Shown piece after piece: positions 53,001 to 62,800 of a DNA stretch of 64,000 nt. This stretch comes from Dactylorhiza incarnata (Eukaryota > Streptophyta > Magnoliopsida > Asparagales > Orchidaceae), in assembly GCA_033032865.1 (NCBI GenBank), contig JAWHQI010000329.1:496001-560000 (forward strand), in the 5' to 3' direction. Under the pieces are notes generated by a model that saw nothing but the letters and a program-made list of their open reading frames with translations, made no database searches and was not told the DNA's origin. Positions within the stretch are counted from its first letter, which is position 1, and each line of letters opens with the position of its first letter. The translations under genes and the position numbers were made by a program.

Positions 53001-53662
53001 AATTAAAATTGTCCCAATTGGGGTGCAATGAACCTAAAAGCTCTATCATGGAGTCACAAATTGGCCCAAATTGACCAAAGTACTTTTTAGTTCAACATAG
53101 GTCAATCCTTCACCACTAGGTCCAATTGACCCCCAAAACATGAAATTGACCTCACCCTAGAGGATGTAAGGCTGGTTGCATATGACCTTTGTTAATTAAA
53201 CTGTTACATTTTTTTAAATGTAATAATATATGGTCATTGGGACATGATGACATGCATTGCTTAAATATGTGATTATTCATTACACAACAGGAGGAGATGA
53301 TGAGAGGAAAACCAGGGTATGAACATCTCAATGAGCCCCTTCACATTCTGATAGAGGCCGAGTTGCCGGTTGAAATCATCGATGCACGTCTAATTCAAGC
53401 TCGAGATATCCTCGAAGAGCTGGTTAAACCTGTTGTAAGCATCTTCTTCTCAGAAACTTAAATATTTCAGCAATGTTAATATCTCCAACAAAAAAATTCT
53501 TCTCTCCAGGATGAATCACAAGATTTCATCAAAAAACAACAACTACGAGAACTTGCAATGCTGAATGGCACCCTGCGCGAAGAAATTTCGCACATGTCTG
53601 GCTCCGTATCGCCTTTCAACAACAGCCTTGGCGGCATGAAGAGAGCAAAGACAAGGGGGTAA
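34991..53662 (+). CDS. KH/STAR-domain RNA-binding protein (At4g26480/SPIN1-like), complete, seven exons
   Basis: Exons 34991-35097, 35765-35850, 49245-49390, 51239-51337, 51428-51544, 53291-53434 and 53510-53662. Every border is GT-AG and all phases agree, giving 283 residues, a usual size for the plant quaking-like family. The N-terminus [20 protein letters not shown] is typical. The STAR homodimer region is [20 protein letters not shown]. The single KH domain covers about residues 140-240 with the GXXG-type loop in [15 protein letters not shown], followed by [12 protein letters not shown] and the QUA2-like end. The C-terminus [14 protein letters not shown] is conserved. Such proteins bind RNA in the nucleus and affect splicing and flowering. 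No stop or frameshift is present, so the gene looks functional despite a 13.4-kb second intron full of transposons. Confidence 0.93.
35765..35850 (+). CDS. KH gene exon 2
   Basis: Acceptor TGTGTCAG and donor GTGAGC. Encodes the STAR dimerisation helix [13 protein letters not shown]. Confidence 0.92.
36330..37601 (-). mobile_element. Ty3/gypsy fragment: one LTR plus duplicated gag start, in KH intron 2
   Basis: On the minus strand an LTR of 306 bp runs from 37601 (TGTTACGGACGC) to 37296 (GAGTGGTAACA), with perfect 6-bp end repeats. Next come ATTTGGTCTGACCTG in the primer-site position and a gag frame with the retrotransposon gag core ([20 protein letters not shown]). About 510 bp made of the last 75 bp of the LTR plus the gag start is then repeated once more (36870-36360). 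No protease or RT is present. A truncated copy that also underwent a local tandem duplication. Confidence 0.78.
36401..37295 (-). pseudogene. gag: gag fragments (two tandem partial copies)
   Basis: The first copy is about 37295-36880 and the second 36793-36401. Both carry the gag core, with [12 protein letters not shown] and DDYIDEFIA in each and about 85-90 percent identity by eye. Both end shortly after the DHYLSFFM phrase, so only the N-terminal part is kept. Confidence 0.72.
37907..38640. mobile_element. TRIM with short LTRs plus an inverted partial copy
   Basis: LTR1 (37907 to about 38094) starts TGTTGGAGACAAAAAGTGCG. It is followed by GTATCAGAGAGG, a tRNA-Met primer site, a 57-bp interior, and LTR2 from 38155 (TGTTGGATATGAAAGTGTGG). 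Near 38295 LTR2 gives way to the same interior and LTR in inverted orientation (38295-38640), recognised by GGATCCACATGCAT and AAGAAACCACGGCTTCCATC. There is no coding capacity. The missing outer end of the inverted LTR appears at 48595-48662. Confidence 0.7.
38417..38635. repeat. 73-bp tandem repeat, three copies
   Basis: GCACAAGAATGTAAGCTTAG starts at 38417, 38490 and 38563. The copies are nearly identical and lie inside the inverted TRIM LTR. Confidence 0.92.
38751..39621. mobile_element. hAT-type MITE containing a TRIM
   Basis: The ends are CTAAGTTAT and its exact complement, followed inward by GCGCC-rich sequence on both sides. A perfect 8-bp duplication CATTCAAC flanks it (38743-38750 and 39622-39629). 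Without the TRIM it is about 375 bp. Internal phrases such as GAATTGGGCGCCCA are repeated. It encodes nothing. Confidence 0.85.
39033..39525 (-). mobile_element. TRIM, minus orientation, inside the hAT MITE
   Basis: The LTRs are 39404-39525 and 39033-39200, both with ends TGTTGG and TCCTACA when read on the minus strand. After the right LTR comes AGTGGTATCAGAGGAGG, a clear tRNA-Met primer site, on the minus strand. The 200-bp interior codes for nothing. The left LTR is longer because CCGGACTTATGGAAATGACG is present three times instead of once. Flanks GCGCC and ACGCC form a 5-bp duplication with one change. Confidence 0.85.
39630..40471. other. KH intron 2, unclassified AT-rich sequence left of element C
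   Basis: No gene. The stretch 40040-40300, with GTGAGGTTGCCCTCACCCCC and CATGAGCAGTAATGATT, looks like part of a long LTR, but I cannot define its ends. Confidence 0.35.
40472..41347 (-). repeat. 3' LTR of element C (876 bp)
   Basis: Minus-strand ends TGTACAACCC and GGTTTCAACA. A TATA box CTATAAATAG lies near 40836-40827. Palindromic units of the type GGGCGAGTGGACC with its complement GGTCCACTCGCCC are repeated at 41030-41205. A run of about 18 G begins at 40914. Confidence 0.9.
41500..42430. repeat. 147-bp tandem repeat of element C, about seven copies
   Basis: Each unit has CCTCCTGTGAGCCGAGCTCA, CAACACCTTAGGTCGAACTA and CAACACCTCTAGTCGAGCCG. The unit is the complement of the two-copy repeat in element A at 18860-19165. 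A shorter 21-bp repeat (CCTATGGTCGAGCTAAACTCG) follows at 42464-42550, four times. Confidence 0.9.
42590..43230. repeat. 80-bp tandem repeat of element C, about eight copies
   Basis: The unit has GGAGGCGGAGGAACTCAACC and GTCCTAGGTGCTTACCTCAC. It corresponds to the 83-bp unit of element A on the other strand. Confidence 0.92.
43231..43975. repeat. Higher-order repeat of about 190-240 bp in element C
   Basis: Four units begin AGCGAGTCGACCCGATGAGC or GGCCAGTCGACCCGATGAGT and include GGTCTCTAGTCGG, combined with one or two 80-bp-type units each. A mosaic of the basic repeat and a new 95-bp segment. Confidence 0.8.
44108..44859 (-). pseudogene. gag: Partial gag of element C
   Basis: The start is ATG at 44859 (MAGSDELGD). 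The gag core [19 protein letters not shown] and [13 protein letters not shown] match element B. Near 44235 a one-base change moves the frame, after which similarity continues ([15 protein letters not shown]) to about 44110 and stops. The nucleocapsid zinc knuckle is missing. About 245 residues of gag in all, so it could not make a full shell protein by itself as it stands. Confidence 0.85.
44914..45762 (-). repeat. 5' LTR of element C (849 bp)
   Basis: Same ends and TATA box (near 45280-45271). It has fewer palindromic units (45470-45615) than the 3' LTR and no long G run. Confidence 0.9.
45768..48594. other. KH intron 2, unclassified AT-rich sequence right of element C
   Basis: No conserved coding region. 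The part 47800-48300 has leader-like phrases (GAGAACTCACCTTGATG, CTTGGAATCCCTGGAAGAG) that resemble long LTRs of chromoviruses read on the minus strand. Together with 39630-40471 it might be one LTR of about 3.7 kb split by element C. Ends were not found. Confidence 0.3.
48595..48662 (-). repeat. TRIM LTR fragment
   Basis: On the minus strand it reads GAGACGAAAGTGCGGGGTGG and then GAGTGGAGCCCACATGTGTG, matching the 5' part of the TRIM LTR at 37907. It is probably the missing outer end of the inverted copy at 38295-38640. Confidence 0.65.
49245..49390 (+). CDS. KH gene exon 3
   Basis: Acceptor GGAGCAG and donor GTATGA. Encodes [17 protein letters not shown] and then [15 protein letters not shown]. 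Separated from exon 2 by 13,394 bp. Confidence 0.92.
49906..49977 (-). pseudogene. rrn23: Plastid 23S rRNA 3'-end fragment
   Basis: On the minus strand GGCGAGACGAGACCCTTATC, ATTACGATAGGTGTCAAATG and GAAGTGCAGTGATGTATGCA follow the conserved end of plastid 23S rRNA with a few changes. Too short to function. Confidence 0.75.
49994..50187 (-). pseudogene. rpl2: Plastid rpl2 fragment: end of exon 1 and start of intron
   Basis: Minus-strand 50187-50076 encodes a diverged [13 protein letters not shown]...GTEVP, ribosomal protein L2 of plastids. The group II intron begins GTGTGGTTTGAACTATTG at 50075 and runs to about 49994. The reading frame has substitutions and no expression is expected. Confidence 0.85.
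50261..50340 (+). tRNA. trnL-UAG: Plastid-derived tRNA-Leu (UAG) copy
   Basis: 80 bases from GCCGCCATGG to GTGGCGGCA, matching plastid trnL-UAG with a handful of changes. The acceptor stem pairs perfectly, the anticodon stem pairs with two G-U pairs, the anticodon loop is CUUAGGA, and the T arm pairs with one G-U. The A-box-like GGTGAAATTGG and the B-box-like GGTTCGAGTCT remain. It probably has no role in the nucleus but keeps a foldable cloverleaf. Confidence 0.85.
51239..51337 (+). CDS. KH gene exon 4
   Basis: 33 codons in phase 0: [12 protein letters not shown] and then the start of the KH fold [15 protein letters not shown]. Donor GTACAA. Confidence 0.92.
51428..51544 (+). CDS. KH gene exon 5
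   Basis: 39 codons with the RNA-binding loop [13 protein letters not shown] and [13 protein letters not shown]. Acceptor TTCTCAG, donor GTAATG. Confidence 0.93.
51912..51975 (+). pseudogene. tRNA-related sequence, possibly tRNA-Gly-like or SINE head
   Basis: GGTTTGGTGTAGTGGTATAA resembles a tRNA D-arm/A-box, and CCCGTTCAAATTTTG about 35 bp later resembles a B-box. The stems do not pair well. It could be the 5' part of a SINE; no tail or duplication was found. Confidence 0.3.
51976..53290. other. Rest of KH intron 5
   Basis: 52000-52330 is CT-rich like a transcript leader. 52376-52580 is an open stretch reading [18 protein letters not shown] that could be a piece of a captured exon. Neither was recognised. 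The remainder is AT-rich with nothing visible. Confidence 0.35.
53291..53434 (+). CDS. KH gene exon 6
   Basis: 48 codons: [20 protein letters not shown] and then the C-terminal KH/QUA2 helices. Acceptor CACAACAG, donor GTAAGC. Confidence 0.93.
53510..53662 (+). CDS. KH gene exon 7 with stop
   Basis: 50 codons and [21 protein letters not shown], then the conserved MSGSVSP motif and MKRAKTRG at the end. Acceptor CTCTCCAG. Confidence 0.93.
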   Translation, partial: DESQDFIKKQQLRELAMLNGTLREEISHMSGSVSPFNNSLGGMKRAKTRG

Positions 53663-54349
53663 CATTTTGTCGATTATATGTTGTCACACTACATTTAAAA
53701 ATGTTACAGGCAATTCTCATCTATTGGGGTTCGTCGTGCTGGCCTATGGTCCGGCCCCGATGCCGTCGGAGGGCACGGGTAGCGGCGCTTCGGTCTAATT
53801 TACGTCTAAAAGTGTCTCGACAGAAATAGTCGTTTGGTTGTGGTGATTTTCGGGCAGTGAACCCTAGATCATCACCATGGCAGTTTGGCTCTATGTATTT
53901 GCCTTGCTGTAATGAGGGACAATGTTTATGTAATCTCATGTTGCTGTACAGTCAGAAATCCAAAACATTTGTTATGTTGTGCATAAGCCATTTGGTGATG
54001 ATCATGCAAACATAACAGAACTTGTTAGAATCGAACTCTGCAAATTAATCAATCATGTCTTTGTTCATTATACTGTTGTTGTTTTTTATTTTCAATTCCT
54101 TTTCCTTGACTTTTTTTTCTTTCAGAATTTCAAATGTTTCTCAATCTGCTACCATAAATTTGAATTTTCCAGAGTTTCTCATGTACAGACACAGTATCAA
54201 TACTACTGTTTCTATTTTTAACTCAGTTTTGCATGAAGGATGATGCAGGAGTTGCACTTCAAGAGTTTCCCATTAACCCTGCTAAATTGGGCAGGTATTT
54301 TTCATTCTAAGCCCAATTTTCCCCTTATATTTGTTTACCACAGTATTGA
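53663..54349. other. KH gene 3' region
   Basis: Probably 3' UTR up to about 53960, then T-rich sequence. No conserved coding region was seen. Confidence 0.45.
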
Positions 54350-54500
54350 GGTGCTGCCGTGTGATCTTGAGGTCACGGGTTTGAGTCCTGGAAGCAGTCT
54401 CTTGCAAAAATGCAGGGTAAGGTTTGCCCTAAATTTTACCCTTGTGATGGGACCCTCGCTGCGCGTGGATGTTTTGTGCATCGGGCTGCCCTTTTTTTTT
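54350..54500 (+). mobile_element. Au-like SINE, 5'-truncated, with T tail
   Basis: Contains GGTCACGGGTTTGAGTCCTG (B-box), GCAAAAATGCAGGGTAAGG and CATCGGGCTGCCC before a T run, the known layout of Au SINEs. The head with the A-box is missing. The flanking duplication CACAGTATTGA is perfect (54339-54349 and 54507-54517). Confidence 0.88.
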
Positions 54501-55092
54501 AATTATCACAGTATTGAATTATCTGCATAAATTGTTGATTGTTAGTTTTTTACATTTATGTAGCTTATTTATCACTTAGTACTTTTATAATTGTAATTAG
54601 GCCGGATATGTACCGAATCTCGAACATAAAACAAATAATGATAGAATAGACAGACGTCTGTTGACATTCCAGGCTTCCGTCTCACTTCAAAACAAATCCA
54701 ACAGGGAAAATATTTGCAGATACGACATCAACGTCTGCGACCTTGTCAAGATTTTACTGCATGGAAGCATGTATTCGTATATTAACAACTTATATTTGTA
54801 TATGACCGCCATTTGGTAGTATGCAAATATAATTTGTTATTAGTTATTACACCTCTTGGTAGTTGGATATCTGAATAGAATGAACCCGTATTTGCGGATA
54901 TCTTTGCTTCACATAAAAAGTAACAATTATACGATAAATCTTTCAATCAAGAAGATCATTCAGACCGTCGAGTTGACGCAAAGCCTCAAATGCTGAATTA
55001 AGCTGAGAGCGACAAAATTAAGAATGTTATTAAGAATTAATAATTGAATAACCATTTTCATTTGATAAAATATTAAATATAGGTTTAGGTAG

Positions 55093-55458
55093 TAGGGGTG
55101 TCCATGAATTGAATGGATTCGAATAACTTTTCAATCAAATCCAAATTTGCTTTAGAATGCGGAGATTCAGATTTGGATTCTTTGGAAATTAGATTCGAAT
55201 TTGTCCTGAAATGCTTGATTCAAATTTGAATTTAATTATATAAAGTTTATTTTATTATATAAAATTTATTTAAATATATATTATTATTATTATTATTCGC
55301 CAAGTATTCGTGAATCTTACCAATAGTGATAACTCGTATACCGCTCGAATTCGAATTTGGTTTCAAATCCTGATTCGAATTAAAAAAAGAATATTAATCG
55401 AATCTTCACAAATTGATTCCCGAATTATTCACGAACTATTGGTTTGCGAGCAAGCATA
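55093..55458. mobile_element. hAT-type MITE (366 bp)
   Basis: It starts TAGGGGTGTCCATG and ends GCGAGCAAGCATA, as often seen for plant hAT elements. The 8-bp duplication TTAGGTAG is perfect (55085-55092 and 55459-55466). The inside is AT-rich with many ATTCGAAT words. Confidence 0.78.
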
Positions 55459-55863
55459 TTAGGTAGTCGAGTACGAATGCATCTAAGAGTACAAATTGCA
55501 TCAATGAATTGTAATGCCCTATTGATCAATAGTCACACTGATGGAATCATGGGAAATGATACTGATTTTTGGAAGGAAAAGATTTGGGTGACAAAAGAGG
55601 AAGATTAAAATTCTAATGGTATTTTCTAACATTGTAAGCATAACTATTGTATTTGAATATTGGTAGGATTTTTTTGGTTTGAAGGAGTTGAATGTAAGGA
55701 AATAAAAAAATAAAATAAATTTGGTAAATGAATTGAAGTGGAATTAGTTTTCATTTATTGAGAAAAAATTTGTTGATAATTATATATATTGTGATCATAA
55801 GCCAATGATGTATGTTAAAGGAATATAGGACCATAAAAGTTCTTCCTCCCCCCTTTTTTACCC

Positions 55864-55864
<1 letters not shown>

Positions 55865-55906
<42 letters not shown>
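55865..55906. repeat. AG microsatellite, 21 units
   Basis: An uninterrupted (AG)n run of about 42 bases. Confidence 0.95.
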
Positions 55907-55910
<4 letters not shown>

Positions 55911-58189
55911 AAGCTTTAATTTACTTAGTTTTATTACCAAGAGATTCCAACTTGCCCTTACCTTTCTCTCTCAACCCTTCATTAGGTTTGGTGTGGAGGA
56001 CTTGTATAAAAATCAATATGACCGTTACAAATAGGAGCCGTTATGACGTCGTTTTGTGTTCTCATTAAAGTGAAGGCGCGGTAGCCGATCCCACGATCTT
56101 CCGGAAATTGGGAAGGCCTTTAACTAGCTCTCCGAGAGGTTCTCCGCCTTGAGCAGCTCATTGTTTTTAAATTGTATTTGGACTTCTAGAAGTTCTTATA
56201 ATCTTTTGATACACTCATTCTGTGAGCTACATGCTTTTACTCGAACATTACATAGGGCCAGTTTTGCTGGCGGGGGAGCGCGCAGTCCCGGTCTAGATCT
56301 GTGCGGCCTCCGCGGAAAATTTGTTGTCAAGCGGATTTACCGCAGCTCCGCCAAACGACGATGGAGACTCGGTGGTCGACAAATGGCTCACTTGTGCTGT
56401 AAAAATGGTGAGGCATTTTAGGTCAATTTTTGATGGCCCGGAAGAACAGATAAATACTCAACCAAAATGTATTAGTGCAAGAGCAGAAACAAATCAGTAT
56501 TTTTGAACATTGCTTATGTTATATTACTATAATATCAAATAACAACTATGCAGAAAATTCTATTTGAAATTGATTTGAGCTCAAATGGGGTTGGGTTTGC
56601 TTAAAATTCTTTGATTTGAGCCTCCTCAAATTGATTTCGAGCTGGCTTAAAAATCCCACGACATGCACGACTCTAGAAGTCGAGAGAAAGAAATACTTAT
56701 ATGGAGAGTAGACATCCTCAACCTCTAAGACCTTGGCCATGACAGTGCCGTGGTCGAGCAACCGCGCTCCCACACTCGCAGTCCCCCGGAGCGCATTAGA
56801 AAATTGAGTGACATACAGAGTACTGCGATGTGGTGCGAGCAGCAGGAGCGCCGTCGCGCCGCACCACTTCCGTGGCCGGGGCATTATTGCAGTTGCAATT
56901 ATCTATATATATTTTAACTTTATATATGTGTAAGGTTGCAGTTGCAACAATAAGAGTAGTGTTATCTTCATGGGCAAATACATCAATAGATTAAAAAAAA
57001 AAATATTTTTTTCAATGTTAAAACTCGAGTTGTCACGCTAGAAATAGATGGACTAGCTATGCGTGCTCACGCGTAGCTCTCGAATTAGCTTTGTTCGTAA
57101 CTCGCAATGAACTGCTCATTCTTTATATATTATAATTAATCTGTTAATTTCTAAACAAAATATTGAAATCTCAAATATTTACTTTTAAAAAAAATATGTA
57201 ATTCATTCTTTTGAAATCTCAAATGTTTATTTTAAGTAATGATTTAAATTTATTGTTTAATTAATCTATAGAATCTATTATTATAAGCACTCTTGAAAAA
57301 ATATTGAATGAGTGAAAAATATGCAAGGGGTGAAAAAATATGCAAAAGGTGAAAATATGCAAGGGGTGAAAAAATATGCAAGGGGTGAAAAAAATATGCA
57401 AGGGATGAACATTGCTTCTTATAAGAATACAAATTTAACAAAGTCACAATTATACAATCTAAAAATCTATTTTAAATAATATTAACTAATCTAATCATAT
57501 TTAATTTTTCTTGATTAAGCTAAAACTATATTAAAAGTAGAGTTTTCAGTGTGGATGACTGCTCACACTCGGCCTGCCCTTATAATACACACTATAAGAA
57601 TAAAAAAAAGTGAACATTGCTTACGTCGGTGACGTGGGCAGTAGACACTATTCATCTTTCACATGCTTATTCAATTACAAGTGACACACATGGGGCTCTG
57701 CCCCTACGACCAACCGTGACAGTAACCTGACCGCGACAGACATGAGGCTCCACCTCTATCAATTAATTAATGCAGTTTAAAATAAATACACTATTAATTA
57801 ATTAATGTGAAAAATAGTCATACATCATTTTCGAGTTTTGTTAAAAAAAATCCCCATCCTTTTTCAGATATCATTAATTTTCATCATTAATTTTTCAAAT
57901 AAAATAATGATGAGTTTTCATCATTATTTTTTCAAATCAACTTTAATAAATTTGACATGTCTAATGATAGTCTACCATAGTAGATATAAGAGCTCTACTA
58001 AAAACTTTTTTAATTTTGTGAATTTGCATCATTACTTTTAATTTGAGGATATTGTGTAATTACTTAAATGAGTATTATTATTTTTAAATAGATTATAATA
58101 TATGGAAAGTCATTGAATGAAAACAATGTTATATTTGCCAATTTTGAATGTTTTACTAAAAACTTCTCTCTTTTAATATTATAAATATA
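55907..58189. other. Intergenic region, no supported gene
   Basis: Open stretches near 56149-56506 and 56546-56884 have moderate GC but no recognised domain. 57310-57405 has a short repeat (GCAAGGGGTGAAAAAATAT, about five times). The rest is AT-rich. Confidence 0.4.
57318..57410. repeat. Short tandem repeat of about 19 bp
   Basis: ATATGCAAGGGGTGAAAAA recurs five times with small changes. Confidence 0.85.
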
Positions 58190-58268
58190 CACATATATAT
58201 ACATATATGTATACATATATGTACATATATGTATATGTATACATATATGTACATGTACATATATGTAA
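58188..58268. repeat. TACATATATG-type simple repeat
   Basis: Alternating ATACATATATGTA words that are palindromic throughout. Confidence 0.9.
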
Positions 58269-58940
58269 TATCGTGCATGTGGTTATTCTTTTGTTCGTCA
58301 TTTCTGTGAAAAATTGTCACCCAAATACAAAAGTCAACAAAAATTGAGGTGACGAGAATACGCTTATTAAAATTAAAGAAAAAAACAAATACTTATTAAA
58401 ATTTGAAAAGTTTATAATAAAGGAGTACAATTGTAAAGATACATGTTTCACCAAAATTTCTCACTTACATAGGGTACACCGACGTCAGCAACAAGGGTAG
58501 TTTCGGAAGATCGTAAACAACCTACGATACCGCACGACACTACAATTTATTCATTTTTAACTTTGAGCTTACCCGATTTAATCCGACGCCTGCTTGAAAT
58601 TAAGTTCGATCTGAGCCAAAACATGAGATGTTTTCTAGTGACATTCGATCTTCGAGCCATCCTAACAATGCTACTAACAAAGTTTCTTTGTGACATACTT
58701 AATAAATCTCATCTTCCTCTCATAAACTCAAAGATTGATTCTTTTTTATTAAAACTGCCATCCTAACATGTTTTTTAAGTAAAGAATGCCCAAAACATTT
58801 CAACCAGAAGAATTTTATCAAAACTAAACCAGCAACTGTTTGCATACATATCTAGTAACAAACAAACAAACAAACAAAAATCATTACTTTATGAACATCA
58901 TGGATGAAAATTTGCTTTACAACCAATATACTAATTTATA
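58269..58940. other. Intergenic region, nothing recognised
   Basis: AT-rich. Short open frames without similarity. A CAAA repeat lies at 58859-58878. Confidence 0.45.
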
Positions 58941-59122
58941 GGGCAGCCGGGCGCACAAAGCACCCGCGCGCAGCGAGGATCCAGGGGAAGGGTCCCACCA
59001 TAAGGGTGAAATGCAGGCAAATCTTACCCTGCATTTTTGCAGGAGGCTGCTTCGAGGACTCAAAACCCGTGACCTCAAGGTCGCACGGCAACACCTTAAC
59101 CGATGCGCCGAGGCTCCCCTTC
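58941..59122 (-). mobile_element. Au-like SINE, nearly full length
   Basis: On the minus strand it has an A-box-like GGCGCATCGGTTAAGG, the B-box-like GGGTTTTGAGTCCTCG, GCAAAAATGCAGGGTAAG and an end in CCCGGCTGCCC. The flanking 17-bp duplication CAATATACTAATTTATA is perfect (58924-58940 and 59123-59139), so the insertion is fairly young. The usual T tail is missing. Confidence 0.9.
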
Positions 59123-59351
59123 CAATATACTAATTTATACATCACAAAAATATAACTAAAATTACAAATGAGGACCGACTCCTATCGAATGAACAAAGCT
59201 AACTGGGAGGGCGCCGTATTGGACCAAAAAGGGAGAGGGAAAAAAAAAAGAGAAATAAATCTGGCAGCTATTTCAGCCTACATTCTACACAGCAACAATA
59301 CCCCTCCCAGGGCCCACTCAAAATACGCGAATCCGCCGACTAATCCGGGCA

Positions 59352-59660
59352 TCACTTGCAGCTCATCAGCACAGAGTTTATGACATGAATGATCAGCCGA
59401 ATGCTCGAAACTTCGGCCGACGAGCTGGTCTGGAGCGTCCTCTGGTGCAGCAGCCTGTTATAAACCTGCTCGAATATGGGACGCACGTGAGACAAGATCA
59501 TAGGATCGGCCGGATTAATGGCGACCGCGACATCCGTCATCCAACCGAGCTTTCGAGTGGCTTCGGTGCTGATGTCGCACGACAGTTGCTGGAGTAGCGC
59601 GAGCAGGACGCCTTGACTGAGAGGCGGCGGCGCCGTTGAGCAAAGACCATGCAGATCTAC
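59352..59660 (-). CDS. VCS: VARICOSE/EDC4-like decapping scaffold, last exon
   Basis: The minus-strand acceptor CTTGTGCAG precedes 59660, and the exon runs in phase 0 for 102 codons to the TGA at 59354-59352. It encodes the conserved C-terminal end of plant VARICOSE (EDC4 family): [48 protein letters not shown] and [19 protein letters not shown] is a cytoplasmic scaffold in P-bodies that holds the decapping enzymes. The gene normally has more than 1200 residues; the preceding exon (expected to end near SWLCSQ) was not found up to 64000, so the last intron exceeds 4.3 kb or this is an isolated fragment. The intron would hold the chromovirus remnant. Confidence 0.85.
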   Translation of the reverse strand, partial: VDLHGLCSTAPPPLSQGVLLALLQQLSCDISTEATRKLGWMTDVAVAINPADPMILSHVRPIFEQVYNRLLHQRTLQTSSSAEVSSIRLIIHVINSVLMSCK

Positions 59661-59754
59661 CTGCACAAGTCATCCCCTTCAGTGCTATAAACACATTTTA
59701 CAGAACAGGGGGCTACATAACTAAAGAAGTGGTTTAGTTTAATGGAGTTGGCAT

Positions 59755-59869
59755 AATTACAAAAACCTTCCCCGTAAGTTTTGAAATTATATTTCAAAAC
59801 ATGCACGCGCAAAAATACCCCGTGAAACATTTTATAAAATGTAAACTTACAAGGGAGGTTTTTGTAATT
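59755..59869. mobile_element. Foldback MITE (115 bp)
   Basis: The left arm AATTACAAAAACCTTCCCCG and the right arm ending AGGTTTTTGTAATT are inverted for about 28 bp with a few mismatches. A second, smaller inverted pair (AAATGT/ACATTT area) lies between. No clear target duplication was seen. Confidence 0.65.
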
Positions 59870-59879
59870 TCTACGTTAT

Positions 59880-62800
59880 GCTGATGCTAATGGCCGATGT
59901 CAAGTTTTTATTAGTTGGGATTTATTAAAAAAAGGCTACAAATGAATAAAAATATGAAAAATATAATAAGCCTTTCTTATAGGACATGACAATGTGGTCA
60001 AAATTAACAAAAAAAAAGAGTATAAAACGCACAAAATTGGACTTAGCCCCCTTGATTTCTTAGACTTCAGATTCTTTGAACATATATGTTTATTTGTGCG
60101 CATTTCGCATCCATACAAATGATATTGGAAGAATATACAAAAAATACATATGGATTTATTTGTGAAGGAACAAGGGTAGGGAGGTAAAATGGGCCTTTTT
60201 TTTAGGGAAAGAGGGTCATGAACCCCGGGATTTTACAATTCGACGGATTGTCTTACTATAAAATTTAACATGCAAAATGAGACTCACTTTATTCTCGCCT
60301 CATTAATCTTCAAAAGATCTATCAAACATTTGAAGGAATAATTTGATCACAGAATACATAAAAAAAGAAAAGCTAAAGAGGCTTAGCATGTAACAAGTGC
60401 TGGGCTGCATTTGGGATGTTGATGTGAACCCATTTGAAAGTTTATGGGTCGGTTCGTTTGGATGGAATTGAGGTCTGGAATTCGAATTGAAGATCTATTT
60501 TAATTGGAAGTGGACGCCAATTCCAATTCTACAGCCCAAATTTTATCCAACCGAATAGAAATTTTATGCGGTCAACGAATGCATGTAAAGTTTTAGAGAT
60601 TTTATGTGGTCAACAAATCTATGTGAAGTTTCAGAAAATTTATGTGGTCAACAAATCTATGCAATCCTCCTGAAGAATTTTCAGGTGTGGGATCTAAACT
60701 GGAGCCCGATATCAAAAGCAACGATGGTCCATGTTACTCCCTAGGGTTTGAGGGTACCGGAAGATGAGAGATTGAGGGAGAAGGAGAGGGAGAGAGCAAG
60801 AGACGGAGGAAATTCCAAGAGAGAAGCTCTTGGAACTGCCCTAGGATAAATTCAGATTACTCCAAGCATAAGTCCAACATCCAACATACACGTCTCCCAG
60901 GTAGGTCCATCAGGAAGATCCCGTTAGTTCACTCGACTCGGTTTGTTACATGTTCGCTGACGCGTGTAAACTCGCCAGGTGCATGTCGTCGGCCCCACCT
61001 CGTCTTATTCCGTAAGAGTACCGCCTTCTGGGAAACGTGTCATGTCCTCAAGGCAAAACTCCTAAAACTGGTAGCAAAATACATAACGATCAACCAAGGT
61101 GGCATTAATGGGAGGATGGTGCTTCCAACTCACACGGACTTGATCAACCTCAGTCCCGTTCTGTAGTGCAATTTGACAGTCCAGTATGTCCTCTGGAATG
61201 AAGCCCTTGGTGTCGGTGTCGGAGAATGTGTCTTGACACTGCAAGCCTCATACGGCAAGCTACAAGGCCTAAGCGTTGCAATGTAAAAGGGTCCATTAAA
61301 AGGAGCAGACGCTTGACCGCTTACGTCTGTGCATATGTTTTGAGCTTAACAAACACTCACCTCCTGACAATGTTTATTTGTAGTGGTGGTCATCTTCTGT
61401 TGTGCCTTTAGTAAATGGTATTTGAGTTGTTGCAAGATAATATCCCGCTCATGCAGACCGACATCCAATGCCTGCGGTTGGAACTCATCCGACAGGTGGC
61501 GAAGAATGGTGGGTGGGGGACGCCTATACACCGCCAAAAACAGTGTAATGCATGTGGCACGATGAAACAATGCGTTGCTCAAATACTCTGCCCAACTGAA
61601 ACAATGTGTTGCTCAAATACTTCTAGTAAACAACCCTTAACTTTATGCTATTAGCCGATGTCAGTTTTTGATTAGTTGGGATTCATTAAGAAAAGGCTAC
61701 AAATGAATAAAAATAAGAAAAATATAATGATAAGCCTTAAATAGATCATGATAATGTTGCCCAACAAATTAACCCCCCAAAAGAGTATAAATAGCACAAA
61801 ATTGGACCTAGCCCCCTTAATTTCCTAGACTTCTAAAAGAAAATTTTCTTTGTAAATGTAATGATAATGATATGGCTAAGAATTATTAAATAACGGAGAT
61901 TCTTTGAGCATATATGTTTATTTGTGCATGCATAGTATCTATATAAATGATATTGGAAGATTATACAAAAAATGATATTTGGACTTATTTGTTAATAGAA
62001 AAAGAGGTAAAATGGGCTTTTCTCTTGAGGATAGAGGGAGGTGAACCCCCACGATTTTGAAATTCGACGGATTGTCTTACAATAAATTTTACTGCTCGTG
62101 GTTATGCAAAATGGGACTCTCTTTATTCTCGCCCCATTAATTTTCAAAAGATCTATAAAACAATGGAATGAATAATTTGATCACTTAATACAATAAATAT
62201 TGGAATTCAATTCTAAAAATTAAGTACATGCAAAAAAACAAAAAGCTAAATAGGCTTAGCCTGGTAACAAGTGCTAGGCTTAGCCCTCAAATTAGAATTG
62301 AAGGTCCATTTTTATTGGAATTGGACCCCAATTCCTATTCTGAAGCCCAACTTCTGTCCAACAGAGTAGAAAGTTTATGCAGCCAACGAATGTATGTGAA
62401 GTTTTAGAAATTTTATGTGGTCAACAAAACTATGTGAAGTTTTAGAAATTTTATGTGGTCAACGAAAGCAAGTAAAGAAGGATTCGAGAAATTAAAGACA
62501 TAAGCAGTAAAGAAAACCAGAGATGCACCATCAACCCTCCTGAAGAATTTTCGGGGCGGAGGATCTAAACTGGAGCCCGAGATCAAAAGCATCGATGGTT
62601 CTTGTTACTCCCTATGGTTTTGGTGGTTCTTGTTACTCCCTATGGTTTTGGGGTACAGGCAGTTGAGTGATTGAAGGAAAAAGGAGAGGGAGAAAGCAAA
62701 CAAGAGACAAAGGGAATTCCAAGAGGAACTCTTGGACCAGCCCTAGGATAAATTCAGATTACTCCAAGCATAAGTCCAACATACAGCAAACACACTTATA

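Noticed and set aside
56149..56884. Two frames of about 90-110 residues in the intergenic region
   Set aside because: No recognised domain and no conserved start. Moderate GC alone is not enough.
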